The notes: generated by a model not told the origin, from the sequence alone. A stretch of DNA of 64,000 nt from Sulfurovum sp. NBC37-1 (GCF_000010345.1 NC_009663.1:1240001-1304000), one strand, 5' to 3'; shown: positions 17,744 through 26,988, counted from the stretch's first letter. Translations and numbers: made by a program.

Positions 17744-18204
17744 GAAAGTTTATACACCAGTGCCACTTCGTTGCAGACCGGGAAATGAATACATTTGATG
17801 CAGTCTGCCCAGATCTTGTGTTCAGGGATCGCTTCTTTGCTGATCTCCCTGAAACCGAGTTTCTCAAAAAATCCCGGTGTATAGGTCAATACCAATACAT
17901 CTTCCTCTACATGCAGGGCTTTCGCCTCTTCCACTGCGAATTCAACCAGTTTTTGGCCGATCCTCTGTCCGCGATACGCCTCATTCACGATGAGGCTTCG
18001 TATCTCTCCCAGCCTTCTGGAATGGATATGCAGCGCTGTATAACCTACCAGTTTTTCGCCTTCTTTAGCCAGCACATAAGAGCGTATGTTCGTGGCCACT
18101 TCATCTTCGCTGCGGTTGAGGATCACCCCGTCTTTTACCTCTGAAAGCACCAGTGACTGCATCTCGGGAATATCTGACAGGTTTGCTTTTACCAGAGTGA
18201 TCAA
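17740..18204 (-). CDS. GNAT N-acetyltransferase, ArgA-like
   Basis: This 154 aa GCN5-related acetyltransferase has the acetyl-CoA pyrophosphate loop in IVNEAYRGQRIGQKLV and a C-terminal KIWADCIKCIHFPVC. That Cys-containing ending is typical of the short ArgA-type N-acetylglutamate synthases of bacteria that lack classical ArgA. Synthesis of N-acetylglutamate for arginine is therefore the likeliest role, although other amine substrates cannot be excluded. It overlaps its neighbours by four bases on each side. Confidence 0.7.
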   Translation of the reverse strand: MITLVKANLSDIPEMQSLVLSEVKDGVILNRSEDEVATNIRSYVLAKEGEKLVGYTALHIHSRRLGEIRSLIVNEAYRGQRIGQKLVEFAVEEAKALHVEEDVLVLTYTPGFFEKLGFREISKEAIPEHKIWADCIKCIHFPVCNEVALVYKLS

Positions 18205-18842
18205 ACCGTTTTCTCCCCGTCAGGTTTTTTTGTTTCTTCATCGATACCGAAGATCGTACGGAGTATTTCATAATGAACCCTGTCATGGCCGTTCTTTTTT
18301 AGATTCGATACGGTAATGGAACCGGGAAATTCACGTTTGAGCTTTGCCCGTTCTTTCTGGTTGAGTTTGTCTATTTTGGTGAACACGGTCAGATAACGCT
18401 GATCGGGGCGGATGAACTCAGAAATATACGCTTCCACATCATCGTCTATCTTGGCATGGGGATGACGTGCATCGCGAAGATGGATGAAAAGTCTGATGGA
18501 TATACGGTGTTCGATGAACTCGACCAGATTTTTCTGCCATACCTCTTTAAGCGACTTGGAAACCTTGGCATATCCGAAACCGGGAAGATCGACAAAACGT
18601 ACGGGGAAACTCTCTTCATTGTAAAGGTAGCGTGTTTCGAAGAAATTGATCAACTGTGTTTTACCAGGAGTCGCAGAGCTTTTAGCCAGATTCTTTCGCT
18701 GTGTCAGGGAGTTAAGAGTTGAACTTTTACCTACGTTCGAGCGGCCAAGGAAGACCACTTCACTCATATCTTCAGGCAGGGAGTCGGCAATACTCTGTGC
18801 GGACTTGATAAAAGCAGCTTCTACGACTCGTGGGGCATTCAC
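18201..18842 (-). CDS. ysxC: Ribosome biogenesis GTP-binding protein YsxC/EngB
   Basis: This essential GTPase of the TrmE-Era-EngA-EngB-Septin group takes part in large-subunit ribosome assembly. G1 is GRSNVGKSS (33-41), the G2 threonine lies in ATPGKTQLINFF, G3 is DLPGFGYAKV and G4 is TKIDKLNQ. The length of 213 aa is normal. The gene overlaps lptA and the acetyltransferase gene by four bases each, consistent with strict translational coupling in the operon. Confidence 0.93.
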   Translation of the reverse strand: MNAPRVVEAAFIKSAQSIADSLPEDMSEVVFLGRSNVGKSSTLNSLTQRKNLAKSSATPGKTQLINFFETRYLYNEESFPVRFVDLPGFGYAKVSKSLKEVWQKNLVEFIEHRISIRLFIHLRDARHPHAKIDDDVEAYISEFIRPDQRYLTVFTKIDKLNQKERAKLKREFPGSITVSNLKKNGHDRVHYEILRTIFGIDEETKKPDGEKTV

Positions 18843-19312
18843 TTCTTCTCCTCCATATCAAAAATGAATTTAACCGGTTTCTTCCTGCTACCCTTGACTG
18901 TTGCATTTCCCGTGGTCATATCCAGAACTATAACATCTCCGTCGATATGACGCTTGTTAAGAAGGTCATCGATGACCGCTTTACCGGTCAGCACATATTT
19001 GGAAGTAAGAGGGTAATACTTCACATTCAAAGCACTCCCTTTATAAAACCCTTTTTTCTCTTTAACCTCGAATGTAACAACATTATCTTTACCGACCGCT
19101 TCATACATCCTGGTCTCATTGTTCTCGTCAAAATAGACGATGACCTTATCGCCGTGCAGCCAGCTGTCAAGCTGTTTAATTTTGACGTTCCCGATGAAAT
19201 GCACTTCTTTTTTAAGATCTTCGGCTTTCATGGAGTCAGAGGTCACTTCCACTTTTTCGGCATGCAAAGTACATAGCAACAGAAACGGGAGCAACAGCTT
19301 GGTGAAATTCAA
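18839..19312 (-). CDS. lptA: LPS transport periplasmic protein LptA
   Basis: This is an OstA-like protein forming the periplasmic bridge that carries LPS from LptBFGC to LptDE. A signal peptide (residues 1-18, ending LHA) is followed by a repetitive beta-jellyroll with motifs such as VEVTSDSMKAEDLKKEVHF and NVKIKQLDSWLHGDKVIVYF. Length is 157 aa, close to family size. lptC lies 42 bases upstream in the same operon, which strengthens the call. Confidence 0.85.
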   Translation of the reverse strand: MNFTKLLLPFLLLCTLHAEKVEVTSDSMKAEDLKKEVHFIGNVKIKQLDSWLHGDKVIVYFDENNETRMYEAVGKDNVVTFEVKEKKGFYKGSALNVKYYPLTSKYVLTGKAVIDDLLNKRHIDGDVIVLDMTTGNATVKGSRKKPVKFIFDMEEKK

Positions 19313-19354
19313 AATATAACCTTCTTAAAATTTGATATTTATTATACCATTTTA

Positions 19355-19867
19355 TTACTTTTCGGCCGTATAAAGCACGGCATCGACCTCTTTGGCAAAA
19401 AGGATTTTTTTACGGGTATCGTACCAGCCGGTATTGCCATGTACGATATTTTTGTCCATGACCGCTGTGAACTTCGAAGTGATGGTGAGTATCTCCGTCT
19501 TTTTGTCATACGCAGCATGTTCTGCTCTGTAGTTAAAACCCTCATTCTGCTTCATTTTTATATGCCCGTCAAGATAGACTTTATTATCGATAAATAGCCC
19601 TTTATCTGCCAATAAGTGTTCTATTGCATCCGTATGGTAGACAATATTCTCTACTGTCAAGATATCTCCCTGATGGATACCATAGGTACCAAATGCAGTA
19701 AAAACCAGTTTTTTGGTATCAACCTCCACCAGGGTTATATCAGTAAATTCCAATTCCTTTTTAGAAACTTTTTTCATCGATATATTATCAGTAATCTTGA
19801 TACTATAAGCAAGTGATAATATCGTTACAATTAGTACAGCAAGCAGTAGTTCAAGTTTTATGCCCAT
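19355..19867 (-). CDS. lptC: LPS export inner-membrane protein LptC
   Basis: This 170 aa bitopic protein has one N-terminal transmembrane helix (about residues 4-22) and a periplasmic beta-jellyroll domain of the LptC/YrbK type. The recurring pattern of a hydrophobic strand, a turn and another strand (VFTAFGTYGIHQGDILTVEN, KVYLDGHIKMKQNEG) matches LptA/LptC folds. It would link the LptBFG ABC transporter to LptA. It overlaps kdsC upstream by ten bases and is followed by lptA. Confidence 0.8.
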   Translation of the reverse strand: MGIKLELLLAVLIVTILSLAYSIKITDNISMKKVSKKELEFTDITLVEVDTKKLVFTAFGTYGIHQGDILTVENIVYHTDAIEHLLADKGLFIDNKVYLDGHIKMKQNEGFNYRAEHAAYDKKTEILTITSKFTAVMDKNIVHGNTGWYDTRKKILFAKEVDAVLYTAEK

Positions 19868-20355
19868 AATTCCAAATACTCTTTTTCCAGTCCCTCTTTG
19901 ACAATAAGATACTCTATCATTTCTCTCACCGCACCATCCCCTCCTCTTTTGGAGAGGACAACCGTAGCAATCCTGTCTACATGTGCAGAGGCATCCCTTG
20001 GCACAAAAGAGATCTCGGCCGCCTTGAGCATACTCAGATCATTGAGGTCATCACCTATGGCTGCTACATGCTTCATACTTATATCGAGTCTTTCCAAAAG
20101 AGCATCAAGAACCTCTTTTTTGTTCTCGACCCCCTGATAGAAATGCTCGATATGCAGCTCTTTGGCGCGGCGTTCGACAATGGCCGATTTCCTGCCGGTA
20201 ATGATAGCTACCTGCTTTCCCAGTTTTCTCCAGCTGGCGATGGCAAGACCGTCTTTGACGTTGAAAGATTTTATTTCATCACCGGTCTGTGAATAGGTAA
20301 TACGGCTGTCAGTCATGGTACCGTCGACATCAAGTACGATCAGTTCTATGCTCAC
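19858..20355 (-). CDS. kdsC: 3-deoxy-D-manno-octulosonate 8-phosphate phosphatase
   Basis: KdsC is a HAD-superfamily C0 phosphatase that dephosphorylates Kdo-8-phosphate in LPS core synthesis. The motifs are LDVDGTMTDSR (nucleophile Asp), FNVKDGLAI, AIITGRKS and IGDDLNDLSML. At 165 aa it has no cap domain, as expected for this tetrameric enzyme. It overlaps hisB and lptC, a common arrangement in Campylobacterota. Confidence 0.93.
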   Translation of the reverse strand: MSIELIVLDVDGTMTDSRITYSQTGDEIKSFNVKDGLAIASWRKLGKQVAIITGRKSAIVERRAKELHIEHFYQGVENKKEVLDALLERLDISMKHVAAIGDDLNDLSMLKAAEISFVPRDASAHVDRIATVVLSKRGGDGAVREMIEYLIVKEGLEKEYLELWA

Positions 20356-20924
20356 AGTACACCTTTGGTGCTCGGTATACCTGCATTCTCATTGATAGCT
20401 ACTGCACGTCTCAGTGACACAGCCAGGGCTTTAAAAGCCGCTTCGATGATGTGGTGTTTGTTCTTTCCGCGATTATAGATAAGATGCAGTGTCAATGGTA
20501 GATTGAAAGCAAAGGCTCTGAAGAACTCTTCGACCAGTTCTACATCGAACTCCCCTACTTTACCGCCAATAGGCAATTCAAAGACAAGAAAGCCACGGTT
20601 GGAGAGGTCAATGTCACAGGTCACACTTGCTTCATCCATTACGACCGTCGCATTCCCGAAACGCTCAATGCTCTTGACAGGGTAGATCGCCTCCCGCAAA
20701 GCCTGACCGATCACAATGCCTACATCTTCAACCGTATGGTGGTCATCGATATGTGTATCACCGGTACAGGTTACTTCCATATCGATGTGTGCATGTTTGG
20801 TAAATGCTTCGAGCATGTGGTCAAAGAATCCAACACCCGTGTCTATCTTCGCCTGTCCCTTCCCGTAAAGGTTCAGTTTCACCGAGATTTGTGTCTCTTT
20901 TGTCTCTCTTGTTACTTCAATCAT
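20352..20924 (-). CDS. hisB: Imidazoleglycerol-phosphate dehydratase
   Basis: This enzyme dehydrates imidazole glycerol phosphate to imidazole acetol phosphate in histidine synthesis. It is the monofunctional 190 aa form. The metal-binding motifs include GVGFFDHMLEAF, DDHHTVEDVGI and, near the C-terminus, KNKHHIIEAAFKALA. It sits in an otherwise envelope-related operon between rlpA and kdsC, and overlaps kdsC by four bases. Confidence 0.95.
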   Translation of the reverse strand: MIEVTRETKETQISVKLNLYGKGQAKIDTGVGFFDHMLEAFTKHAHIDMEVTCTGDTHIDDHHTVEDVGIVIGQALREAIYPVKSIERFGNATVVMDEASVTCDIDLSNRGFLVFELPIGGKVGEFDVELVEEFFRAFAFNLPLTLHLIYNRGKNKHHIIEAAFKALAVSLRRAVAINENAGIPSTKGVL

Positions 20925-20938
20925 TTTATCCCCTCATC

Positions 20939-21724
20939 TTAATTTCGTACAATGAATGCCCCAGACATATCGTTACAGTTTTTAAAGTCTCGTGCTTCAT
21001 CCTCTGAGCTGAAGCCCATCAGCCATACACGATAGAGCGGCGCACCGTTCACATCCGCGAACTTTTTGATGACCGTCTTGTACTTCGGATAGCGTCCGGC
21101 ATATTTCTCCCGGTAAATCTTCGCACCTTCATAGCGTCTGAACGCACCCACCTGTACACCGAAGTTCGTCAGTTTCACGCGTGCTTCGGTGTTGGTCCTG
21201 CGCGCTTTTGCAATGGCGGCATCAGACTGCACTTTCCCGGCGAACCCGACCACCTCTATCTGTACTTTGGCAATCCCCAATCTGTCAAGCCCGATCTCTT
21301 TTCCCGCTTTATAGGAACAGTCTATGATACGTCCTCTCACGAACGGCCCCCTGTCATTGACGCGGACGATCGTGTTCTTGCCGTTCTGCAGGTTGTGTAC
21401 CCTGACCATCGTGTCCATCGGCCAGGTCTTGTGCGCAGCTGTTCTGGCATACATATTGTAACGTTCACCATTACTGGTGTATTTGCCGTGAAAATTGGGC
21501 CCGTACCAACTCGAGATACCATTCATTTTCTGCCCTACTTTTACATAGGTGGGATTATAACGCTTCCCCCGTACCGTATAACAACGCATAGTAGACTTCT
21601 GTCTTGCCGCTGACGTATGACCTGACGCCTTGTATATCCGCTGTTTTTTACTTGCACATCCCGTAAACAACATGGTCGAAAATATGAAAACCGCAAGCAG
21701 CAGAAGTGTGGAAGATCGTCTCAA
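20939..21724 (-). CDS. rlpA: RlpA-like lytic transglycosylase lipoprotein
   Basis: This 261 aa outer-membrane lipoprotein has a lipobox (MLFTGC), a double-psi beta-barrel domain and a C-terminal SPOR domain. The barrel shows GISSWYGPNFHGKYTSNGE, with the substrate-binding and catalytic region, and VRVNDRGPFVRGRIIDCS, with the catalytic Asp. The SPOR domain (about residues 185-258) would bind denuded glycan strands at the septum. RlpA cleaves glycan strands lacking stem peptides, so it is linked to cell separation and to wall turnover with MltD next door. Confidence 0.9.
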   Translation of the reverse strand: MRRSSTLLLLAVFIFSTMLFTGCASKKQRIYKASGHTSAARQKSTMRCYTVRGKRYNPTYVKVGQKMNGISSWYGPNFHGKYTSNGERYNMYARTAAHKTWPMDTMVRVHNLQNGKNTIVRVNDRGPFVRGRIIDCSYKAGKEIGLDRLGIAKVQIEVVGFAGKVQSDAAIAKARRTNTEARVKLTNFGVQVGAFRRYEGAKIYREKYAGRYPKYKTVIKKFADVNGAPLYRVWLMGFSSEDEARDFKNCNDMSGAFIVRN

Positions 21725-21785
21725 ATAGGTCCCCGATTGTTTTTGAATATTATCTCTTTATTTCTCTTTATCTACGCTTGTCCGA

Positions 21786-22883
21786 CTAACGTGTCTGGAG
21801 CATCTTTTCAAAGGTTTCCCTGCTGACTGGTACAAGCAGAATAGAATCGAGTTCAAGAAAATCGTCTTCGAGTTTGTTGGCTGCCCTGATCTCTTCTACG
21901 GAACTGTGGTATTGTTCGGCAATACTCTGCAGTGTGTCCCTCATTTGAACGACATGGGAGACTAGATTGGGTTTGAAGCTTTTTTTCTCCTCTTTCAGTT
22001 CATATTTGAGATAGAAAAGTATCATCTTCTCTTCGGGGATCATCAAAGTATACAATGCTTTGTCCTTTGAAACTATACCTTTTTTGAACTGTCTGTTCAA
22101 GCTGAGAAGTTCCCGGGGTTTCATCTTCAGCATTTCAGCCAGTCTTCCCAGGTCAGTACCTCCCGATATTTCGACACGGTACAGCTTTTCATCGCTTCGT
22201 TCAGGGTTTGCAGAAAAATCGATGAATTTCCCTTCGCCTATCATCGCGGCAAGCAGAATCTTGCGTATGTAATTTCTTGTCTCTTTGGGCAGGTACCTGT
22301 CTCTTTCATCGGTCAGAATTTCCAGATCATCACTGCCTGCCAGTCTGATGGCTTTACGAAGACGCCCTTCACCGCAGTTATAGGCGATCACAGCAAGATA
22401 CCATTTGCCGAACTGTTCATGCAGTTTGCCAAGATAATCGATCGCTGCACTTGTGGCAGAGACAGGATCGCAGCGCTCATCAAAACCGTTACAGACTTCC
22501 AGTTTATAGTGCTGGGCTGTAGCAGGCATGAACTGCCAAAGTCCTACCGCCTTTTTTGACGAGACGATATCGGTGGAAAATCCTGATTCTACCATGGAGA
22601 TGTAGATGAAAAGATCGGACAACCCCTGGTCCATCAGGTAGCCTCTGACCATGGGAGAGAGTATCTCTCCTCTTTGCATGGAACGTTTGTAAAAACGTGT
22701 TATCTTTTTCTCGTTCTTATTAACAAAAGCTTCAAAGTCCTCATTGTCGATGTAGGACTCATCCACATCGAACTCTGAAAAAACATAACTGTAAACGGGG
22801 TATTTCTCGGCGAGCGAAGTAGAGAACAAAGCTGTCTGTATCAGTAACAACAGAAAGATGATACTTTTAAACGCTCTGTGCAT
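21786..22883 (-). CDS. mltD: Membrane-bound lytic murein transglycosylase D
   Basis: This 365 aa secreted protein has a signal peptide (about residues 1-25), a family-1 SLT lytic transglycosylase domain and one C-terminal LysM domain. The catalytic Glu is in ISMVESGFSTD, followed by AVGLWQFMPATAQ and the AYNCGEGRLRKAI motif. The LysM stretch (about residues 315-358) would bind peptidoglycan. It would release 1,6-anhydro-MurNAc muropeptides, the substrate class handled by the anmK/amgK/murU cluster at 31554-34688. Confidence 0.9.
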   Translation of the reverse strand: MHRAFKSIIFLLLLIQTALFSTSLAEKYPVYSYVFSEFDVDESYIDNEDFEAFVNKNEKKITRFYKRSMQRGEILSPMVRGYLMDQGLSDLFIYISMVESGFSTDIVSSKKAVGLWQFMPATAQHYKLEVCNGFDERCDPVSATSAAIDYLGKLHEQFGKWYLAVIAYNCGEGRLRKAIRLAGSDDLEILTDERDRYLPKETRNYIRKILLAAMIGEGKFIDFSANPERSDEKLYRVEISGGTDLGRLAEMLKMKPRELLSLNRQFKKGIVSKDKALYTLMIPEEKMILFYLKYELKEEKKSFKPNLVSHVVQMRDTLQSIAEQYHSSVEEIRAANKLEDDFLELDSILLVPVSRETFEKMLQTR

Positions 22884-22891
22884 CTTATGCC

Positions 22892-23662
22892 TTATATCCC
22901 AAACAGCCTGGCGGCATTCTCTGTCGTCAGTGTTTCCATCTTTTCACGAGGCAACCCACTGAGTTCACTCATCTTTTCTGCCACAAAAGTACAGTATGAA
23001 GGTTCATTGCGTTCTCCACGGTGCGGATGCGGTGTCAGGTAAGGTGCATCCGTTTCGATGAGGAGTTTCTCCTGCGGGATCTTCGGATAGACATTGATGA
23101 GCTTCCTTGCATTCTTGAATGTCAGTACCCCGCCGATTCCGTAATAGAAATTCCTGTCAGCAAGTTTCAGCAGAGATTCGTCCGCATTGTAACAATGCAG
23201 TACCCCACCCTCCTCTCCGGCATACTTTTGCAACAGTTCGAGAGAGTCCGCACTTGCATCACGGATGTGAACAATCAGCGGTTTCTTTTGCTCTTTTGCC
23301 AAAAGGATCTGGTCTATAAAAACCTCTTTCTGGCGTTTCTTTTCAGCTGTGATCTCCTCTTCAGATTCCGGAAGCCTGAAGTAGTCAAGACCGCATTCAC
23401 CGATGGCGACACACTTGGGATGGATCACATATTTCTCAAGAAAAGTTCGGTCGTAGTTTTGGGCATCGTAGGGGTGTACTCCTACGGCAAAATAGACAGA
23501 GTCATATTTTTCCGCGATCCAGACAGCCCTCTCAAGACTCTCCGGATCAGCACCAGGTATAATGAATTTCTCTACACTATTCTCTTCCGCTCTGTGTATC
23601 ACTTCATCCAGGTCATCATTGTAGCGTGTATCATCCAAATGGCAATGTGTATCTATGATCAT
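22892..23662 (-). CDS. tatD: TatD-family metal-dependent DNase
   Basis: This 256 aa TIM-barrel hydrolase has the N-terminal metal ligands IDTHCHLD, then AIGECGLDYF, IVHIRDA, and the late LLIETDAPYLTP. TatD proteins are Mg-dependent 3'-5' exonucleases acting on DNA or RNA. It is the first gene of the minus-strand operon running to mrdA, followed eight bases later by mltD. Confidence 0.93.
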   Translation of the reverse strand: MIIDTHCHLDDTRYNDDLDEVIHRAEENSVEKFIIPGADPESLERAVWIAEKYDSVYFAVGVHPYDAQNYDRTFLEKYVIHPKCVAIGECGLDYFRLPESEEEITAEKKRQKEVFIDQILLAKEQKKPLIVHIRDASADSLELLQKYAGEEGGVLHCYNADESLLKLADRNFYYGIGGVLTFKNARKLINVYPKIPQEKLLIETDAPYLTPHPHRGERNEPSYCTFVAEKMSELSGLPREKMETLTTENAARLFGI

Positions 23663-23805
23663 CGGTCAGTACCTGCTTTTTTGAAATGGATTATAGCAAA
23701 AAATCACAGAATCAGGGAATGGAATCCAAAAACAGAAGTGGGAAACTTTCTCTAATCTTAAATAAGATATAGTTTATATATTAAAAAGGTTGGAGGCTCT
23801 TTCTA

Positions 23806-24597
23806 ATGGTTGCATATTTTTTACTCTTTATTATGTTTCTGATCCTTGCTCTGCTTGTCTATAGTGAGAATCGAACTACAAAACCTCATCTAAAAAAAGA
23901 AGTTCCCAAACCAAAAATTAAGAAAAAGACAGAAAAACCGGTTACCCCGGAAGAAACTGAAGCCCAAGCAAAAGAAGCAAAAGAAGAGTTGAAAGAGGCT
24001 ACGGAACTCCAAAAAGAAAAAGCCAGACAACGAGCCCAAAGAGAAATACGGAAGAAAGCAAAAGAAAAAGCTGCCAGAGAAGCATCCGAAGCAAAAGAAG
24101 AAGCTGAAAAAGCTGCCGAGAAGGAAGCACAAAGAAAAGCTCTCGAAGAGACAGAAGCCAAAAGAAAAGCCCAGAAAGAGAAAGCTGCCAGGGAGACTGC
24201 CCAGGCAGAAGCTAAAAAACAGGCCAAGGAAGAGGCAGCCACAACAGCTAAAGAAGCAAAGGCCCTTCCAGCCTATCCCGACTTCGACCATTCAAGACTG
24301 GTTGAGATGGGACTCTCCGATGAAGAAGCGAAAGATTTCGTCAAAGAGCTTATCTCCCAGATAGAAGAACAGTTGCCTCTCATAGAAAAAGCCCTACAGG
24401 AGGGGGATTTTCATCAGATGGAGCAATTGACCCACAGTATCAAAGGCTCATCAACCAATATCGGTACAGGTGGTGTTGCCGATCTGCTCATAGACTACAA
24501 TACATATTTGAAAACAGGAAACGATCCCATACTCTCAAAATCTTACTATGAAGAGCTGAAGATCCAGCTTGAAAGACTCAAAGTGCAGTATCTCTAA
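23806..24597 (+). CDS. Membrane-anchored coiled-coil protein with C-terminal Hpt domain
   Basis: This 263 aa protein starts with a transmembrane helix (about residues 2-19). A very long Lys/Glu/Ala-rich helical or coiled-coil stretch (about 40-152) leads to an Hpt phosphotransfer domain (about 165-263). The phospho-acceptor is His210 in EQLTHSIKGSSTNIG. It could relay phosphate between a hybrid histidine kinase and a response regulator while tethered to the inner membrane. No kinase or receiver is adjacent. GGAGG precedes the ATG. Its end overlaps the convergent recN gene by 20 bases. Confidence 0.75.
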   Translation: MVAYFLLFIMFLILALLVYSENRTTKPHLKKEVPKPKIKKKTEKPVTPEETEAQAKEAKEELKEATELQKEKARQRAQREIRKKAKEKAAREASEAKEEAEKAAEKEAQRKALEETEAKRKAQKEKAARETAQAEAKKQAKEEAATTAKEAKALPAYPDFDHSRLVEMGLSDEEAKDFVKELISQIEEQLPLIEKALQEGDFHQMEQLTHSIKGSSTNIGTGGVADLLIDYNTYLKTGNDPILSKSYYEELKIQLERLKVQYL

Positions 24598-26116
24598 GCT
24601 TCTGCGCAAATGCTACCGCCTGTTCGGTTGGTTTTTCTCCCGAGATGATACGTGCGATCTCATTGATACGGCCTGCATCACCCAACACTTCCGCCCTGCT
24701 CTCATTCCCCTCTTTGGTGACCACGATATGCTGATCAGCCTTTACAGAGAGATGAGGTTGATGGGAAATGGCAAATATCTGATACACTGATGAAAGTTGG
24801 GCAATCATTGTTGCAATGGCGATGGATTCATCCCCGCTGACATTGGCATCGATCTCATCGAGTATCAGTACACCCTGCTTGTCAGCACCTTTATCGATGC
24901 TGACCGCCATCAGAGCCAGACGAAGACGGTTGAATTCCCCGCCGCTGAGTGTCGCTGTGGTTGAATTGCCAAGCATCATACCGGTTTCATCCATTCCTAA
25001 AGTATTCAGGGGCACACTGGTAAACTGAAACTGCATTTGAGGCAGTTTCAGGTTTGCAAGATATTCAGCCAACTTCTTTTCTATCTCCAAAGCCTCTTTT
25101 TTACGCGCCTGGGAGATCTTTCCGGCAAGAATGCCTAATTCGCTGTGTTCGAGTGCCAGAAACTGTTCGAGCATACTTTTGTCATGTTCTATGTTCACAT
25201 AGCCTGAAAGTTCCACTTTTTTAGCCTCTTTATATGCCAATGCCTCTTCAATGGAACCGTAACGGTTCTTCAGTGCAGTCAGGTCACTCAGTCTATCAAG
25301 GACCTCTTCGACATCAACTTCTTCCAGTTCGTCTGCAAGCAGTTGTGTGTCTTCAAAATCGGCACGCAGCTGGTTCATCGCTTCGAAGAAGAGATCACCT
25401 TCTTTATCCAGTAGATGGTAGACCTCCTCCACGCTGCTTTCAAAATGGAATATCTCCGAAGCGTTCTCAAGCGCCTCTTTGATCTTGTCTATGCGTGAAA
25501 GCTGCTGCTTGACCTGAAGCAGCTCCTCTTCCTCACCCGGGCAAGGATCGATGGCCTCTATCTTTTCTATCTCATAGGTAGCGAACTCTATCAGTTCTGC
25601 CAGCCTGGTCTCATCTTTTCTTATCTTTGCGAGTTCCTGTGCTTTCTCTCTGTAATTCAGATAGCGTTTTTTGTATTCTTTGAAAAGCTTTTTATATGAT
25701 TTGTCTTTCGTAAGCAGTGTACTATCGATCAACTCCAAAAGCGTTTCAGAATCAAAACCGCCTTTGTCACGTACACTCAGGTAGCGTACATAAGGAGAAA
25801 AAAGTCCGGACAATGCTTTCTTGGAGATATTCTGCCCATCAATGAAATAACGTAGCTTCTCCTTCTTCATTGTCCTGATGCTCAGATCCTCTTCAAGCAG
25901 ATAGGCTTCACTGGAAAGTTTTGGCGGTTTGATGACATTGAGTTCACAAAGTGCCGCCGCCCCCTGCGTACTGTAACCGAAACTGGAAAGAATGGCAGAC
26001 ATCAACACTGACTTTCCCGCACCGCTGGGCCCGGTAAAGACCACAAGCCCCTGCTCAAATTCAAGCTCGAGTGCCTGAAAGGTCACCAGGTCACGAAGAT
26101 AGAGACGCTCTACCAA
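24578..26116 (-). CDS. recN: DNA repair protein RecN
   Basis: This 512 aa SMC-like ATPase acts in double-strand-break repair. Walker A is GPSGAGKSVLMSAIL near the N-terminus. A long coiled-coil occupies the middle (about 150-360). The ABC signature is in TLSGGEFNRLRLALMA, and Walker B is GVLILDEIDANVSG. It is somewhat shorter than E. coli RecN (553 aa) but has all motifs. It overlaps nadK by seven bases, and nadK-recN is a widespread pairing. Confidence 0.92.
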   Translation of the reverse strand: MVERLYLRDLVTFQALELEFEQGLVVFTGPSGAGKSVLMSAILSSFGYSTQGAAALCELNVIKPPKLSSEAYLLEEDLSIRTMKKEKLRYFIDGQNISKKALSGLFSPYVRYLSVRDKGGFDSETLLELIDSTLLTKDKSYKKLFKEYKKRYLNYREKAQELAKIRKDETRLAELIEFATYEIEKIEAIDPCPGEEEELLQVKQQLSRIDKIKEALENASEIFHFESSVEEVYHLLDKEGDLFFEAMNQLRADFEDTQLLADELEEVDVEEVLDRLSDLTALKNRYGSIEEALAYKEAKKVELSGYVNIEHDKSMLEQFLALEHSELGILAGKISQARKKEALEIEKKLAEYLANLKLPQMQFQFTSVPLNTLGMDETGMMLGNSTTATLSGGEFNRLRLALMAVSIDKGADKQGVLILDEIDANVSGDESIAIATMIAQLSSVYQIFAISHQPHLSVKADQHIVVTKEGNESRAEVLGDAGRINEIARIISGEKPTEQAVAFAQKLRDTAL

Positions 26117-26988
26117 TTTCGGTCTCCCCAGTGAAGTTTTTCACGAAGTACAGAGAAGTAGTTGTGTTCCATCCTGTGGATCAGCTTCGCACCTTTTTTG
26201 GCACCGGCAATGTAGAGCACATCCCCCTCTTCGAGTTCATACACTTCCTGTCCGTCTATGGAAGCGATGGCACGGTACTTCTCCGCATCCAGTTCAATAC
26301 TGAAGTCCGCCGGTACGACCAGAGGACGCTGGTTTGCCAAAGAATGTGCCAGTACCGGGGTAATGATGAATGCCTGTGTCAACGGGTAGACAATGGGGCC
26401 TCCTGCTGAAAGGTTGTAGGCTGTCGATCCCGTAGGGGTGGAGATGATAAGCCCGTCACCCGTGTAGCTGTTGAAGCGTTCCCCGTCGATCGAAGCATTG
26501 ACTTTTACCATTTTGGAAGGCTCGGGAGAGGTGATGACCACATCGTTGAAGGCAATGAATTCTTTCTTTTCACCTGATCTTTTTGCAATATATCCTTTGA
26601 TCATCATACGGTCATCTATCCGGTACTCTCCGGAAAGCAGGCGTCCCAAAAAGGCATCGATATCATCCAGAGTGATATCCGCCAGAAACCCCAGGTTGCC
26701 GGCGTTGATACCGACAACCGGTTTATGATATCCGTAGCTGCGGCGGACCAGTGACAGCAGTGTACCATCCCCACCCAGGGAAACAAGAAAGTCAGCCTTG
26801 GCACACATTTCTTCAAAAGGCATGCCGTTCAAGTCTATCATCCTTGCAGACTTTTCAGAAAGCATTACACTGATACCTTTGGCTTCGAACTGCGTTTTGA
26901 TCTTCTCATAAAGAGGTCTGATCTCCGGAGAGTCAGGCTTTAAAATGAATCCGGCTGTTTTTATCTGTATAAGTTTCTCGTTACTCAT
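26110..26988 (-). CDS. nadK: NAD kinase
   Basis: This is an ATP-dependent NAD kinase, the source of NADP. The GGDGT motif appears in LVSLGGDGTLLSL, with GINAGNLGFLADI and the C-terminal PTGSTAYNLSAGGPIVYP also diagnostic. The start at 26988 has CAGGAAAACG directly upstream and gives 292 aa. A longer open frame to 27033 exists but adds residues without family character. It is translationally coupled to recN. Confidence 0.93.
   Translation of the reverse strand: MSNEKLIQIKTAGFILKPDSPEIRPLYEKIKTQFEAKGISVMLSEKSARMIDLNGMPFEEMCAKADFLVSLGGDGTLLSLVRRSYGYHKPVVGINAGNLGFLADITLDDIDAFLGRLLSGEYRIDDRMMIKGYIAKRSGEKKEFIAFNDVVITSPEPSKMVKVNASIDGERFNSYTGDGLIISTPTGSTAYNLSAGGPIVYPLTQAFIITPVLAHSLANQRPLVVPADFSIELDAEKYRAIASIDGQEVYELEEGDVLYIAGAKKGAKLIHRMEHNYFSVLREKLHWGDRNW

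Noticed and set aside
23886-24291. Minus-strand frames opposite the Hpt coiled-coil, resembling Phe/Ser-rich proteins
   Set aside because: They are the complement of a Lys/Glu/Ala-rich coding region, with no start signals.
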